Shown: positions 1-11,849 of the stretch, piece after piece | How positions within the stretch are numbered: position 1 is the stretch's first letter | Layout of the letters: every line of letters starts with the position of its first letter | Assembly (NCBI RefSeq): GCF_902167145.1 | Contig: NC_050098.1 | Location: 36,016,501 to 36,080,500 of the forward strand | Length of the DNA: 64,000 bases | Direction: 5' to 3' | Origin: Zea mays | Lineage: Eukaryota; Streptophyta; Magnoliopsida; Poales; Poaceae | Position numbers and translations under genes: made by a program | The notes under the pieces: model-generated | Database searches by the model: none | What the model was told of the DNA's origin: nothing | The model's input: only the letters and a program-made list of their open reading frames with translations

Positions 1-24
1 CCCAAATATTTTTGTGGAGTGAGG

Positions 25-450
25 TTAGGTGTGGTGTCTCATTTTATCACTCCACATAGCATAATCATCTCCATAAAATTGAGGTGGTTTGCCTAATGGG
101 ATCAAAAGTAATTGTGTGTGTTTAGGAATGTGAGGGTAATAGAAAGGAATTTGGTTACTCTTTTTGCGCTCTTGACGCTTCGAGGATGTTGATTCGACGT
201 TCGAGGTCAAAGGCGTGGATGAGTCAGTTTCGTAGTAGACCACTTTCTTCATCTTCTTCTTATTGTCGCCTTTCTTCTTGTGCAACTTGGTGGAGCCCGA
301 GGATTCTTCCTTGTGTTCCTTGCGCTTGAGCTTGTCGCTGCATAGATTCATCCCTCCCGATGGCACCTTGTCTTCAAGCTTGGATCCCGATGGCTCGAGT
401 TTTCCTCTCGATCGCACCTTGTCGTTCTTGGCATGTTCACCCGACACCAC
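25..450 (-). pseudogene. gag: E1 gag, N-terminal fragment
   Basis: The frame encodes the start of an Opie/Ji-type Gag, the capsid polyprotein that packages element RNA. It has a basic, Lys-rich leader, then the VVYYETDSS and IPLGKPPQF segments, then MWSDKMRHH, all shared with the E3 gag. After MRHH the frame is lost through a small insertion relative to E3 (around 25-30), and the rest lies beyond the window. The start at 450 is supported by the matching MSGEYAKK start in E3. It is a broken copy and not expected to make functional Gag. Confidence 0.8.
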
Positions 451-463
451 TTCGAGTTGTTAG

Positions 464-1907
464 ACTAGGCGAAACCTGAAAATTATAAACTTTGAACACA
501 ATTTTTCCCAAGGTTAGGGTTAGAATGAATATTAATGGAATTGGTGTGCTGAAGACCAGTTCTTCTTGCTATGAGTTACTCAATCAACGTAGATAACTTT
601 TGGAGCCAAATCAAAATGAATGCAAACAAGAGACTAGAGATAGGGGAGAGGAAGAATCAAATCGCTAAGAGTGATCAACACAAAGACACGACGATTTGTT
701 TCATGAGGTTCAACTCTGAAGACTTTATGTCCCTGTTGAGGAGTCCACTCAGGATGGGTCTCTTTCAACACTTTCCCTCTCTCTCAAACGGTCACGTAGA
801 CCAGTTGAGCTTGTTTCACTATCACAGGGACACTAAGTCATGCAAGGATCTCCACACAAAGTATTCAGAATCTCTTGCCTTGCTTTACAATCAAGAGAAT
901 GATAATGGGAGTGAGAATGTGAAAGCTCAAATCAAGAACACAAGAGGTTGCAACACTCAATTGCGCAAGCGCTAAGTCTAATCTCTCAAATCGATCGAAT
1001 ACAAGCTTGTATGGCTTTGGAGGCGTGGGAGTTATTGCACTTGATGTATATCACTTTGGTGTAGCTCTTGTGTCTTTAATGTGATGTTTGAATAGTATTT
1101 ATAGCCCCAACAACCAAAATAACCATTGGAGAAAAGCTGCAAACACTGCACTGTCGGGTGGTGCACCAGACTGTGAATAGTACATATTCGGTGCGCCACC
1201 AGACCATGAATAGTAACATGGCAGGTGACCGCTAGAGCCCTGTCAGGCTATCCAGTGTGCCACCAGACGGTCTGATGTTCTGGTTGCAAAAATTACCAAA
1301 GTTGGTGAGTTCACTATAATTCACACCGGACGGTCCAGTGCGCCATCGGACAGTCCGATGAGCCGTTGGTGCACTGGCCTGATTCTGTCTGAGGCTGAGC
1401 CCTTGGACCGGACGGTGCGGTGAGCCCCCAGTGCAACTGTCCAGCAACCCAATTTTCTATCTTTTGTCCAATTCTCCTCCAAATATTTTTGGCTATCTTT
1501 GAGGATGTTCCTTATGACTTATACGAACATATGTGGTGACAATCTAACTAGTTTAAGTCATGGTTCTTGGACCTTTTCTTCTCTCTTTCTCAAAAACTTT
1601 TTTTGCTCAAATTAGCTCCAAAATGGTGACTTTGTGAAATTGAGCTATTCCAACTTTCTTAGATGTCTTAAATAGATTCCTAGGGGTGTATGCAACTTAT
1701 CCAAGGTGTGAAAATAGGTGCTCTACATATTTTCCAAGTTTTACCAATTCGTGGTTGGTTTTGAGTTGAGTCTAACTTAGAACAAAGTTGATTGGACTTA
1801 TGCTCCTGTGAATCAATGACTAGGCAAACTAGTTAGTCCATAAGGTTGTGATGGTCATCAAGCACCAAAATCAATTAGAGAAAATGGTTAATGCCATTTC
1901 CCTTTCA
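464..1907 (-). repeat. E1 5' LTR, diverged
   Basis: The right end is the canonical TGAAAGGG terminus read on the - strand. The interior contains the LTR TATA box and degenerate CCGGAC palindromes around 1140-1440 that match the E3 LTR. The inner boundary is approximate because of the junction deletion near 464. It is clearly older than the E3 LTRs. Open frames inside it, such as 571-975, are not genes. Confidence 0.75.
1096..1104 (-). promoter_or_regulatory. E1 LTR TATA box
   Basis: CTATAAATA on the - strand, preceded by GGTTGTTGGGG. It aligns with the TATA boxes of both E3 LTRs. Confidence 0.6.
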
Positions 1908-2786
1908 AAAGTCCTCCAAGGACGTGGCACCTGCAATCCCGCTGGCGGTCTCGTCATATCCCTGGATCAGATTCTCAAACGCCATGGGCAAGGCGCCTTG
2001 AGGAAGCCTCATCGAACGCGAAGGTTGGCCCAGTGCGAAACTGGGCGATAGCGAGGGTGATGGCGGCACCTCGGCTATCACAAGTAGTGGAAGGTCTGGG
2101 GCATGGATCCACTAGGTTGCGCAGGTCCGACATGAAGGGAAGAAGCGACGACCCTTCTACATGGGATGACACGACCAGGGTGGGCCCAGCCTTGACCAGC
2201 CCTATGGCTAGAACAGGATGATCGATCATAGTTAGGGCGTCAGACGTGTTACACCACAGGAGGAAGGCCCGAGCCCACCGTACCGAGGGCCAGCCCCTGA
2301 CTCCTCATCTGGAGAGGTTGTGGGGGAAGACGAAAAGAAGATAACATCTCCTCGGTCGCTTGAGCCAGCCGTCCTGCAAAAGAAGCCATCCTGAGAGATT
2401 ATCGAAGGAAGGAAAGGTAAGGAAGCTTTCAGAACCACCTACCCTTCCTGTGTTGGATGGATTTTGAGTCGACCCTAGTGAGGACACTCTGAGGTAGGAT
2501 GCTTGCCACGATCCATGGTCAGCCAAGGGGTCCCTGAAAGGGTTTGGGTAGGCAAGCTTTCCGATAAGATGTTGTTTCTAGAAGACGAAGGCGCTGGACG
2601 AAGCTGGATGAGGATAGAGCACAGAAACCCCCTACCTATAGGGATCAACTAGCCCCTAGAAGGCTAATGACGAGTCTCGCGAATCCTACCCTCTGAACTT
2701 GGACGCTCTAAAGGACGAGGCGAGCGGCGCCCGACCTAGGGGAGCCACCAAGGGGAGACATTCTCCCCTCGGGGCTTGGGGGCTAT
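1908..2786 (+). other. E2 interior, non-coding, ending in polypurine tract
   Basis: About 880 bp between the E1 insertion and the LTR. All frames are broken and I recognise no retrotransposon protein domain. The last 16 bases (2771-2786) form the purine-rich plus-strand primer next to the LTR, which fixes the element's orientation. Confidence 0.6.
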
Positions 2787-3422
2787 TGTCGGGGAAATGA
2801 TCCCTAGGCCTCTAGGCCCACTGGTCAATAGAAGGCCAGGGAAAGGATCATCCCAGAAGAACCCGTCCCCCGTTGGTACCGAGGCGCCAAGCTCGGGTCG
2901 GGCGAGGTGGAGTCGAAAGAGGGGTCGGGCAGAGTGAGAGGAAGCCACTCGAGTGGATTCGACGCCTGACCTAGGACTAACCTGCGGGTTGCATTAATTG
3001 CGTCTGACATCGAGCCATAGAGGAAGAGTCGGTCCACCTTCCACTCATGAGCTCCAGGTCCCTAGGCCTATGGACCACTCATGACCTATCGAGCCTAGGC
3101 CTAAGAGCACTAGTCGCCTACAGGACCCTCAACACGATGGGCCGCACCGAGACCCAGTCTACGATGGCCAGGGTTCGGTGCGACATAGAGACGTCAATGA
3201 TGGCGCCGATGCTCTTCGGCACCCACGCCGCCACCCATAAAGAGCGACTAGGGAAGCCTAGACGACCAAGGCACATACGGACAAACACAACTTTACCAAG
3301 GTCGAACACTCCAGTGTACCACAACAGAGTAGCTCCTTCCTTGGGAAGCTACCGGTATTCGACCCCCACCTTGTCCAATAAAAAGGAGGAGGTCGCCAAA
3401 ACATAGAGGATGAAGGGGACAC
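2787..3422 (+). repeat. E2 LTR, first segment (start of LTR and first 389-bp unit)
   Basis: The LTR opens with TGTCGGGG. About 300 bp of unique LTR sequence follow, then from about 3095 the first array unit (GAGCCTAGGCCTAAGAGCAC onward), which E3 interrupts at 3423. The GACAC at 3418-3422 is one copy of the E3 target duplication and matches the same point in intact units. Confidence 0.75.
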
Positions 3423-4634
3423 TGAAAGTCGCCTAGAGGGGGTGAATAGGCGGAAACTGTAATTCACAAACTTTAAGCACAACTACAAGTCGGGGTTAGC
3501 GTTAGAAATAAAACTGAGTCCGAAAGAGAGGGCGAAAACAAATCAACCAAGAAATAAAGTGAGTGAAACGGTGATTTGTTTTACCGAGGTTCGGTTCTTG
3601 CAAACCTAGTCCCCGTTGAGTTGGTCACAAAGACCGGGTCTCTTTCAACCCTTTCCCTCTCTCAAACAGTCATTTAGACTGAGTGAGCTTTCTCCTTAAT
3701 CAACGGGTCACTTAGACCCCTTACAAGGACCACCACAACTTGGTGTCTCTTGCGTTGATTACAAGTGTCTTGAGAACAAGAATGGAGGAAGAAGAAAGCG
3801 ATCCAAGCGACAAGAACTCAAATGAACACGAAAATCTCTCACACACAAGTCACTAGGTGTTTGGAGTGGTTTTGGACTTTGGAGAGGATTTGATCTCTTG
3901 TTTGTGTCTTAGAGTAAAGTCTAGAGCTCTTGTATTGAATGCAATATGCTGGAAACTTGGATGCCTTGAATGGTGGTGGTTGGAGGGTATTTATAGCCCC
4001 AACCACCAAAACAGCCGTTGGGGAGGGCTGCTGTCGATGGGCGCACCGGACAGTCCGGTGTGCCACCGGACACTGTCTGGTGCGCCAGCCACGTCACCCA
4101 ATCGTAAGGGTTCTGACGGTTTTGACTGTTGGAGCTCTGACAGCTTGGGCCACCAGACAGTCCGGTGTCGCACCGGACATGCACTATTCACTGTCTGGTG
4201 CGCCTTCTGGCGCCTGTTATGACTCTGTACAAACTGTCCGCGCACTGTTCAGTTGTCAGTCAACCATTGCGCTGGCGGTCGTTGCTCCACTGTCACACCG
4301 GACAGTCCGGTGACCCACCGAACAGTCCGATGAATTATAGCGGAGCGCGGCCTCAGAAACCCGAAGGTGAAGAGTTCGAAGTCGATCCACCCTGGTGCAC
4401 CGGACACTGTCCGATGGTGCACTGGACAGTCCGGTGCGCCAGACCAGGGTTCACTTCAATTTCTTTTGCTCCTTTCTTTTGAACCCTAACTTTAATCTTT
4501 TTATTGGTTTGTGCTGAACCTTTGGCACCTGTAGAACATATAATATAGAGCAAACTAGTTAGTCCAATATTTGTGTTGGGCAATTCAACCACCAAAATAT
4601 TTATAGGAAAAGGTATGACCCTATTTCCCTTTCA
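3423..4634 (-). repeat. E3 3' LTR
   Basis: 1,212 bp with TG...CA ends. It contains perfect 17-bp palindromes of the form CACCGGACAGTCCGGTG at 4044-4060 and 4296-4312, and a TATA box at 3988-3996 on the - strand. Confidence 0.95.
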
Positions 4635-4650
4635 ATCTCCTCCTTTTTGG
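4635..4650 (-). other. E3 polypurine tract
   Basis: The - strand reads CCAAAAAGGAGGAGAT directly next to the 3' LTR, the expected plus-strand primer. Confidence 0.75.
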
Positions 4651-5407
4651 TGATTGATGCCAACACAAACCAAAGCAAATATATAAGTGCAGAATTGAAC
4701 TAGTTTGCATAAGGTAAGTGCAAAGGTTGCTTGGAATTAAACCAATTTTTACTTTTACTAGATATGCGCGGATTGCTTTCTTTCTTTTACCATTTTGGAC
4801 CACGCTTGCACCACTTGTTTTGTTTTTGCAAATTCTTTTGGAAAATCTTTTCAAAGTCCATTTGCAACTAGTCAAAGGTATATGAATAAGATTGCAAGAA
4901 GCATTTTTAAGATTTGAAATTTTCTCCACCTGTTTCAAATGCTTTTCCTTTGACTTTAAACAAAACTCCCCCTGGATGAAATTCTCCTCTTATTGTTCAA
5001 GAGGGTTTTATCAATTGAAAGAAGATCAAATATTTTAGATACCAATTTGAAATATGTCTACTAAATATTTTCATCATAAGATGACAATTTAAAACTTCTT
5101 TTAAAAACTTTGAAATTTGTGGTGGTGCGGTCATTTTGCTTTGGGCTATATTTCTCCCCCTTTGGCATCAATCGCCAAAAACGAAGTCTTTTGAGAGCCC
5201 TTCTTTTTTTACTTTCTCCCCAATGGTATGAGTAATTAGAGTGAAGATTATACCAAAGTGGAGAGGGGTGCGGAGCCTTGTCTTCGCCGAAGACTCCATT
5301 TCCCTTTCAATCTTCGACTTAGCATAGGAATATACTTGAAAACACATTAGTCGTAGACATGAGAAGATATGATCAAAGGTACATAAATGAGCTATGTGTG
5401 CAAAGTA
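4651..5407 (-). other. E3 3' untranslated interior
   Basis: About 760 bp between the pol stop and the polypurine tract. All frames are broken. The SIRE lineage sometimes carries an env-like frame here; none is visible. Confidence 0.6.
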
Positions 5408-6772
5408 TCAACCAAAGTTCCGAGAATCAAGAATGTTTAGCTCATTCCTAAGTTTGGTAAAGGTTTTCTCATCTAATGGCTTGGTAAAGATATCGGCTAA
5501 TTGTTCTTTGGTGCTAACATAAGCAATCTCGATATCCCCCCTTCGTTGATGATCCCTCAAAAAGTGATACCGAATGGCTATGTGCTTAGTGCGGCTGTGT
5601 TCAACGGGATTATCCGCCATGCGGATTGCACTCTCATTATCACATAGGAGAGGGACTTTGCTCAATTTGTAGCCATAGTCCCTAAGGGTTTGCCTCATCC
5701 AAAGCAATTGCGCGCAACAATGGCCTATGGCAATGTACTTGGCTTCGGCGGTAGAAAGAGCTACTGAGTTTTGTTTCTTTGAAGCCCAAGACACCAGGGA
5801 TCTTCCCAGAAACTGACAAGTCCCTGATGTGCTCTTCCTATCAATTTTACACCCTGCCCAATCAGCATCGGAATAACCTATTAAATCAAAAGTGGATCCC
5901 TTGGGGTACCAAAGACCAAACTTAGGTGTATGAACTAAATATCTCAAAATTCTTTTCACGGCCCTAAGGTGAACTTCCTTGGGATCGGCTTGGAACCTTG
6001 CACACATGCATACGGAAAGCATAATATCTGGTCGAGATGCACATAAATAGAGTAATGATCCTAGCATCGACCGGTATACCTTTTGATCGACAAATTTACC
6101 TCTCGTGTCGAGGTCGAGATGCCCATTGGTTCCCATGGGTGTCTTGATGGGTTTGGCATCCTTCATTTCAAACTTGGTGAGTATATCTTGAATATACTTA
6201 GTTTGGCTGATGAAGGTGCCCTCTTGGAGTTGCTTCACTTGAAATCCTAGGAAATACTTCAACTCCCCCATCATAGACATCTCGAATTTTTGAATCATGA
6301 TCCTACTAAACTCTTCACAGGTAGATTTGTTAGTAGACCCAAATATTATATCATCAACATAAATTTGGCATACAAACAAATCATTTGCAATGGTTTTAGT
6401 GAAGAGTGTAGGATCGGCTTTTCTGACTTTGAAGCCATTAGGGATAAGAAAATCTCTTAGGCATTCATACCATGCTCTTGGGGCTTGCTTGAGCCCATAA
6501 AGCGCCTTAGAGAGTTTATACACATGGTTAGGGTACTCACTATCTTCAAAGCCTGGAGGTTGCTCAACATAGACCTCTTCCTTGATTGGTCCATTGAGGA
6601 AGGCACTTTTCACGTCCATTTGATAGAGCTTAAAGCCATGGTAAGTAGCATAGCCAAGTAATATACGAATTGACTCAAGCCTAGCTACGGGTGCATAGGT
6701 TTCACCGAAGTCCAAACCTTCGACTTGTGAATATCCCTTGGCCACAAGTCGGGCTTTGTTCCTTATCACCAC
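5408..6772 (-). pseudogene. pol: E3 reverse transcriptase and RNase H
   Basis: An open frame of 454 codons holds the copia RT and RNase H, which copy element RNA into DNA inside the virus-like particle. Visible RT motifs are [33 protein letters not shown] and the catalytic YVDDI block. The RNase H part shows [18 protein letters not shown] and LLCDNESA, and the end shows [10 protein letters not shown]. The frame is continuous with integrase (6803-8047) except for a single stop in GTKWVF, where TGG has become TGA. It belongs to the same polyprotein; the domain is intact but the polyprotein is not. Confidence 0.9.
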
Positions 6773-6802
6773 ACCATGCTCATCTTGCTTGTTGTGGAAA
6801 AC

Positions 6803-8047
6803 TCACTTGGTTCCTACAACATTTTGGTTAGGATGTGGAACAAGATGCCATACCTCATTCCTCGTGAAGTTGTTGAGCTCCTCTTGCATTGCCAACACCC
6901 AATCCGAATCTCTTAATGCATCTTCCACCCTGTATGGCTCAATAGAAGACACAAAAGAGTAATGTTCACAAAAATGAGCGACACGAGATCGAGTGGTTAC
7001 CCCCTTGTGAATATCGCTGAGGATGGAGTTCACGGGGTGATCCCGTTGTATCACTTGGTGGACTCTTGGGTGTGGCGGTCTTTGACCCTGTTCTTCTTGA
7101 TCATCTTCCTTGTCTTGATCATTGTCATCTCCCCTTTGATCATTGTCCTCCTCTTGAGGTAACTCATTGTCTTGATCTTCTTCTTCATTTTCTTGAGCTT
7201 GATCCTCATCTTGGGTTGGTGGAGATGCTTGCAAGGAAGATGACGGTTGATCTTGTGCTTGTGGAGGCTCTTCGGATTCCTTAGGACACACATCCTCAAT
7301 GGACATGTTCCTTAGTGCGACGCATGGAGCCTTTTCATCATCTAGCTCATCAAGATCAACTTGCTCTACTTGAGAGCCATTAGTCTCATCAAACACAATG
7401 TCACAAGAAACCTCAACTAATCCAGTGGATTTGTTGAAGACTCTATATGCCCTTGTGTTTGAGTCATAACCAAGTAAAAAGCCTTCTACAGCCTTAGGAG
7501 CAAATTTAGATTTTCTACCTCTTTTAACAAGAATAAAACATTTGCTACCAAAGACTCTAAAATATGAAACATTGGGCTTTTTACCGGTGAGGATTTCATA
7601 TGATGTCTTCTTGAGGATTTGGTGAAGGTAGAGACGATTGATGGAGTAGCAAGCGGTGTTAATCGCCTCAGCCCAAAACCGGTGCGGAGTCTTGTACTCA
7701 TCAAGCATGGTCCTTGCCATGTCTAATAGAGTTCTATTCTTCCTCTCCACTACACCATTTTGTTGAGGTGTGTAGGGAGAAGAGAACTCATGCTTGATGT
7801 CCTCCTCCTCAAGAAAGCCTTCAATTTGAGAGTTCTTGAACTCCGTCCCGTTGTCGCTTCTTATTTTCTTGATCCTTAATCCGAACTCATTTTGAGCCCG
7901 TCTCAAGAATCCCTTTAAGGTCTCTTGGGTCTGTGATTTTTCCTGCAAAAAGAATACCCAAGTGAAGAGAGAATAATCATCCACAATTACAAGACAATAC
8001 TTACTCCCGCCGATGCTTATGTAAGCAATCGGGCTAAATAAATGCAT
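6803..8047 (-). pseudogene. pol: E3 integrase core and C-terminal linker
   Basis: The frame encodes the copia integrase that joins cDNA to target DNA. The D,D,E triad is visible as VIVDDYS, RSDNGTEF and QNGVVERKNR. GFLLGYDSNTRAYRVFNKSTG marks the C-terminal part, followed by an acidic Gln/Glu/Asp-rich linker. It ends at the TGG-to-TGA stop before RT. Upstream it is separated from the zinc-binding HHCC part by a frameshift near 8050. Confidence 0.9.
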
Positions 8048-8059
8048 GTGGAGTACTCA

Positions 8060-8657
8060 AGCGGCGTGTCGGTCGTCATGATATTTTTGTGTGGATGATG
8101 GGTACCAACTTGCTTCCCTGCTTGACATGCGCTACAAACCCTGTCTTTCTCAAAATGAACATTGGTTAGTCCCAAAATGTGTTCTCCCTTTAGAAGCTTG
8201 TGAAGATTCTTCATCCCAACATGGGCTAGTCGGTGATGCCAGAGCCAACCAATATTAGTCTTAGCAATTAAGCAAGTATCGAGTTCAGCTATATTAAAAT
8301 CAACTAAGTATAGCTGACACTCTAATACTCTCTTAAATGCTACTGAATCATCACTTCTTCTAAAGACAGTAACACCTATATCCATAAAAAGACAGTTGTA
8401 ACCCATTTGCATAATTGAGAAACTGAAAGCAAGTTATAATCTAAAGAATCTACAAGAAAAACATTGTAAATAGAATGGTTAGGAGATATAGCAATTTTAC
8501 CAAGTCATTTGACCAAACCTTGATTTCCATCCCCGAATGTGATAGCTCTTTGGGGATCCTTGTTTTTCTCGTAGGAGGAGAACATCCTTTTCTCCCCTGC
8601 CATGTGGTTTGTGCACCCGCTGTCAATGATCCAACTTGAGCCCCCAGATGCATAAAC
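8060..8657 (-). pseudogene. pol: E3 protease and GAG-pre-integrase (HHCC) region
   Basis: The - strand reads VYASGGSSWIIDSGCTNHM, the aspartic protease active site (DSG) of copia pol. After an in-frame stop follow YNLLSVSQLCKMGYN and the zinc-binding HHRLAHVGMKNLH...CSACQAGK of the GAG-pre-integrase domain. A stop (TAG) directly precedes VYASGG and a frameshift near 8050 breaks the link to integrase. Confidence 0.8.
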
Positions 8658-9770
8658 CTACAAAACAAGTTTAGGCCTTGTTACCCAAACGGTCTTGGGT
8701 CCTTTCACATTAGAAACAAGCACCTTGGGTACCCAAACACAAGTCTTGGAGCCCTTGTGTTTGCCCCCAACATATTTGGCAACTATTTTGCCTGATTTGT
8801 TAGTTAAAACATAGGATGCATCAAAAGTTTTAAATGAAATACTAGGCTCATTTGATGCAGTAGGAGTTTTCTTTTTTAGGCATTTTAACATGGGTAGAAT
8901 GCCTAGAACTAGATGTCTCATTCTTATACATAAAAGCATGATGAGAACTAGAATGAAACTTCCTAGAATGAATTCTCCTAATTTTATGCTCAGGATAACC
9001 AGCAGGATATAAAATATAGCCCTCGTTATCATGTGCCATGAGAGCCTTGCCCTTAACAAAATTGGACAATTTCTTAGGGGCATTAAGCTTGACATTGTCT
9101 CCCTGTTGGAAGCCAATGTCATCCTTAATGTCAGGGTGTCTCCCATTATAGAGCATGCTTCTAGCAAATTTAAAATTTTCATTTTCTATTTCTTGCTCAT
9201 TGATTTTACTAGTTAGTTGTGCTATGTGATCATTTTGTTGTTTAATTAAAGCTAGGTGATCATGGATAGCATCAACATTAACATCTCTACATCTAGTGCA
9301 AATAGAAATATGTTCAACAGTAGAAGTAGAGGGTTTGTAAGATCTTAATTCCTCTATCTTAGCATATAAAGTAGCATTCTCATTTTTAAGACAGGAAATA
9401 GAATCATTGCAAACATTTAATTCCTTAGCCTTAGCAATTAATTTATCGTTCTCAATCTTAAGGCTAGAAATTGATTCATTCAATTTGTCAATCTTAGCAA
9501 TTAAACTAGCATTATCATTATTAAGATTGGCAATTGAATCATCACAAACATTTAACTTCTCAACCTTGGCAAGTAGTTTGGCATTCTCAGTTCTAAGGTT
9601 AGAGACAGTGTCATGGCAAATGCTAAGCTCACTAGTTATTTTTTCACATTTCTCTAATTCCCGAGCATAAGCATTTTTCACTTTAACATGTTTTTTGTTT
9701 TCCTTAATAAGGAATTCCTCTCGGCTATCCAAGAGTTCATCCTTCTTATGAATAGCTCCTATTAATTCAT
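8658..9770 (-). pseudogene. gag: E3 Gag C-terminal coiled-coil tail
   Basis: After the zinc-knuckle part of gag, the - strand encodes about 300 residues rich in Lys, Glu, Leu and Asn. It contains repeated segments such as LNVCDDSIANL, LNESISSLKIEND and LNVCNDSISCLKNEN, spaced like a coiled coil, then a conserved GRHPDIKDDIGF block and a basic tail ending TCVWVPKVLVSN. E6 has the equivalent tail. Frameshifts near 9870 and 8850 and a stop at about 9784 disrupt it. Confidence 0.75.
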
Positions 9771-10986
9771 TTAATTTTTCTTTTTATTGCATGTTAAGGT
9801 TGGCAAAAAGGGCAAGAAAATTATCTTCATCTTCACTAGAACTACCCTCATCACTAGATGTAGTATACTTGGGGTGGTTCTAGCTTGTACCTTCTTTTTC
9901 TTGTCGTCCTTTGCCATGAGGCACTTGTGGCCGACGTTGGGGAAGAGGAGGCCTTTGGTGACGGTGATGTTGGCGGCGTCCTTGTCGGTGGAGCTCACGT
10001 CGGAGTCCCATTCCCGACACACGTGGGCATCACCGCCCTTCTTCTTGTAGTACTTCTTCTTTTCCTTCCTCCTTCCCTTCTTGTCATCGCCCCTGTCACT
10101 GTCACTAGAAATAGGACATTTTGCTATAAAGTGACCAAGCTTACTACACTTGTAGCACACTTTCTTGGAGCGGGGTTTATAATCCTTCCCCCTCCTTTGC
10201 TTGAGGATTTGGCAGAAGCTCTTGATGATGAGCGCCATTTCCTCGTTGTCGAGCTTGGAGGTATCGATGGGGAGCCTACTTGATGTAGACTCTTCTTTCT
10301 TCTCCTTCGTCGCCTTAAATGCGACGGGTTGCACCTCGGGCGTGGAGGTGCCGCCTTGCTCGATGATTTGTTTGGAGCCTTTGATCATCAACTCAAAGCT
10401 CACAAACTTTCCTACCACTTCCTCGGGAGACATTAGCTTATATCTAGGATCACCACGTATTAATTGAACTTGAGTAGGATTACAAAATACGAGTGATCTA
10501 AGAATAACCTTGACCATTTCATGGTCATCCCATTTGGTGCTCCCGAGGTTGCGCACTTGGTTGACCAAGGTCTTGAGCCGGTTGTACATTGCTTGTGGCT
10601 CCTCTCCTTGGTTGAGGATGAATCGACCGAGCTCCCCCTCAATCGTCTCCCGCTTGGTGATCTTGGTCACCTCATCCCCTTCGTGCGCGGTCTTAAGTAC
10701 GTCCCAAATCTCTTTGGCACTCTTAAGCCCTTGCACCTTATTATACTCCTCTCGACATAGAGAGACGAGGAATATAGTGGTGGCTTGGGAATCAAAATGC
10801 CGGATTTGGGCGACCTCGTCTGAATCATATGCTTCATCCCCTACGGATGGTACCTGCGCTCCAAACTCAACAATGTCCCAAATGCTAGCGTGGAGTGAGG
10901 TTAGGTGATGCCTCATTTTATCACTCCACATACAATAATCTTCACCATCAAAAACCGGTGGTTTGCCTAATGGGACTGAAAGTAAA
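9771..10986 (-). pseudogene. gag: E3 Gag, main part with zinc knuckle (after E4 insertion)
   Basis: This continues the Gag frame interrupted by E4. It contains MWSDKMRHHLTSLHASIWDIV, a capsid-like helical domain (UBN2-type copia gag) and the CX2CX4HX4C knuckle CYKCSKLGHFIAKC, which binds RNA. The frame across the E4 site is restored if E4 and one GGAGT copy are ignored. A frameshift near 9870 ends the normal frame. Confidence 0.85.
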
Positions 10987-10991
10987 GGAGT

Positions 10992-11686
10992 TGTTGGTCA
11001 CTTGCTCTCAAATGCTTCGGCTTAAGAGCAAGGCAACACAAAAGATGTTAAACGTCAAAGTCCTTCGTCCTTCGGAGCATTATTTCCCTTAGGATATAAT
11101 GACTCTTGGACGAAGGTTACGAAGAACATACCTTCGTAAGTTCAACATATAAAAATGAGGAGGAAATTATATGAGGTATAATGAACATTATGAACAATTA
11201 AATATGTTGTTATTATTGAATTATTTCTATTTTATTACTATGAACAAATAGAAATAATAACTTATTACAAGTATACCTTCGGCTTGAAGGAAGATAAAGA
11301 GTACAAAATGTGACGCAAAAGCAAAATGTCAAGTCAACGTGAACAATACAGAAGTATTGTTCATCTATTTATAGGCACGGGTCGCAGCCCATGTAAAATT
11401 ACATCCAGGCCCTTTGCATTTGCTAATAACTCTATAGTAATTCATCGGGGTCTAGATAGCCTTTTCCTCTTTAAGTCGGTTTCCTCTTTCCTGTCATCAT
11501 GCCGAAGCTCCCTTGCGCACAGCTTTGGCTCTGTTCCATCCTTCGTTTCCCTTGTGCTTCTTCATACTGTGATTTTGACTCAAGTCCGAAGGGTCCAAGT
11601 CCGAAGGTACCTGCTCATGTATTATACTCCAGAAACATTGTTAAATCACGTTTTTGAGGACCTTCGAAAGCCGAAGGCCCCCAACA
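10992..11686 (-). repeat. E4 3' LTR
   Basis: 695 bp, TGTTGG...CCCCCAACA, with a TATA motif (CTATAAATA, - strand) at 11366-11374. It pairs with 17742-18436. Confidence 0.95.
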
Positions 11687-11700
11687 GTAGCCCCTCGCAA
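11687..11700 (-). other. E4 polypurine tract
   Basis: The - strand reads TTGCGAGGGGCTAC directly before the 3' LTR (TGTTGG). Confidence 0.75.
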
Positions 11701-11840
11701 TATTAATTTGTTAGGATGATAAATTCAGATTGCGATATGGACGAAGGCCCTAAGCCGAAGGTCCCAAAAACACCTTCCCTTTGCTAGAATAGCAATAGTC
11801 AATGACAAGCGGGACCCTCCCACTTGCAACGCCCTAGGCG

Positions 11841-11849
11841 TATAAATAT
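11841..11849 (+). promoter_or_regulatory. TATA box of the antisense gene in E4
   Basis: TATAAATAT on the + strand, about 150 bp upstream of the ATG at 11992 and outside the LTR. It sits correctly for a separate promoter serving the antisense gene. Confidence 0.55.

Larger units (their letters stand above)
1..1907 (-). mobile_element. E1: truncated Ty1/copia element (Opie/Ji-like), 5' end only
   Basis: This is the 5' part of a SIRE/Opie-Ji-like copia element on the - strand: an LTR on the right (to 1907, ending in CCCTTTCA) and the start of gag on the left. The gag matches that of E3, but the copy is more decayed. The primer-binding site and the inner edge of the LTR are missing: the gag leader near 464 runs directly into LTR sequence that in E3 lies about 20 bases inside the LTR. 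It inserted into the interior of gypsy element E2; the flank at 1908 begins AAAGT. The other end is outside the window, so the target duplication cannot be checked. Confidence 0.85.

Noticed and set aside
571..975. 134-codon frame on the + strand
   Set aside because: It lies antisense within the E1 LTR and matches LTR sequence seen in E3.
3857..4482. Overlapping frames on both strands of the copia LTR
   Set aside because: They arise from the CCGGAC palindromes in LTR sequence and have no domains.
4635..5407. env-like gene expected in some SIRE-lineage elements
   Set aside because: All frames are short and broken, and no signal or membrane segment is visible.
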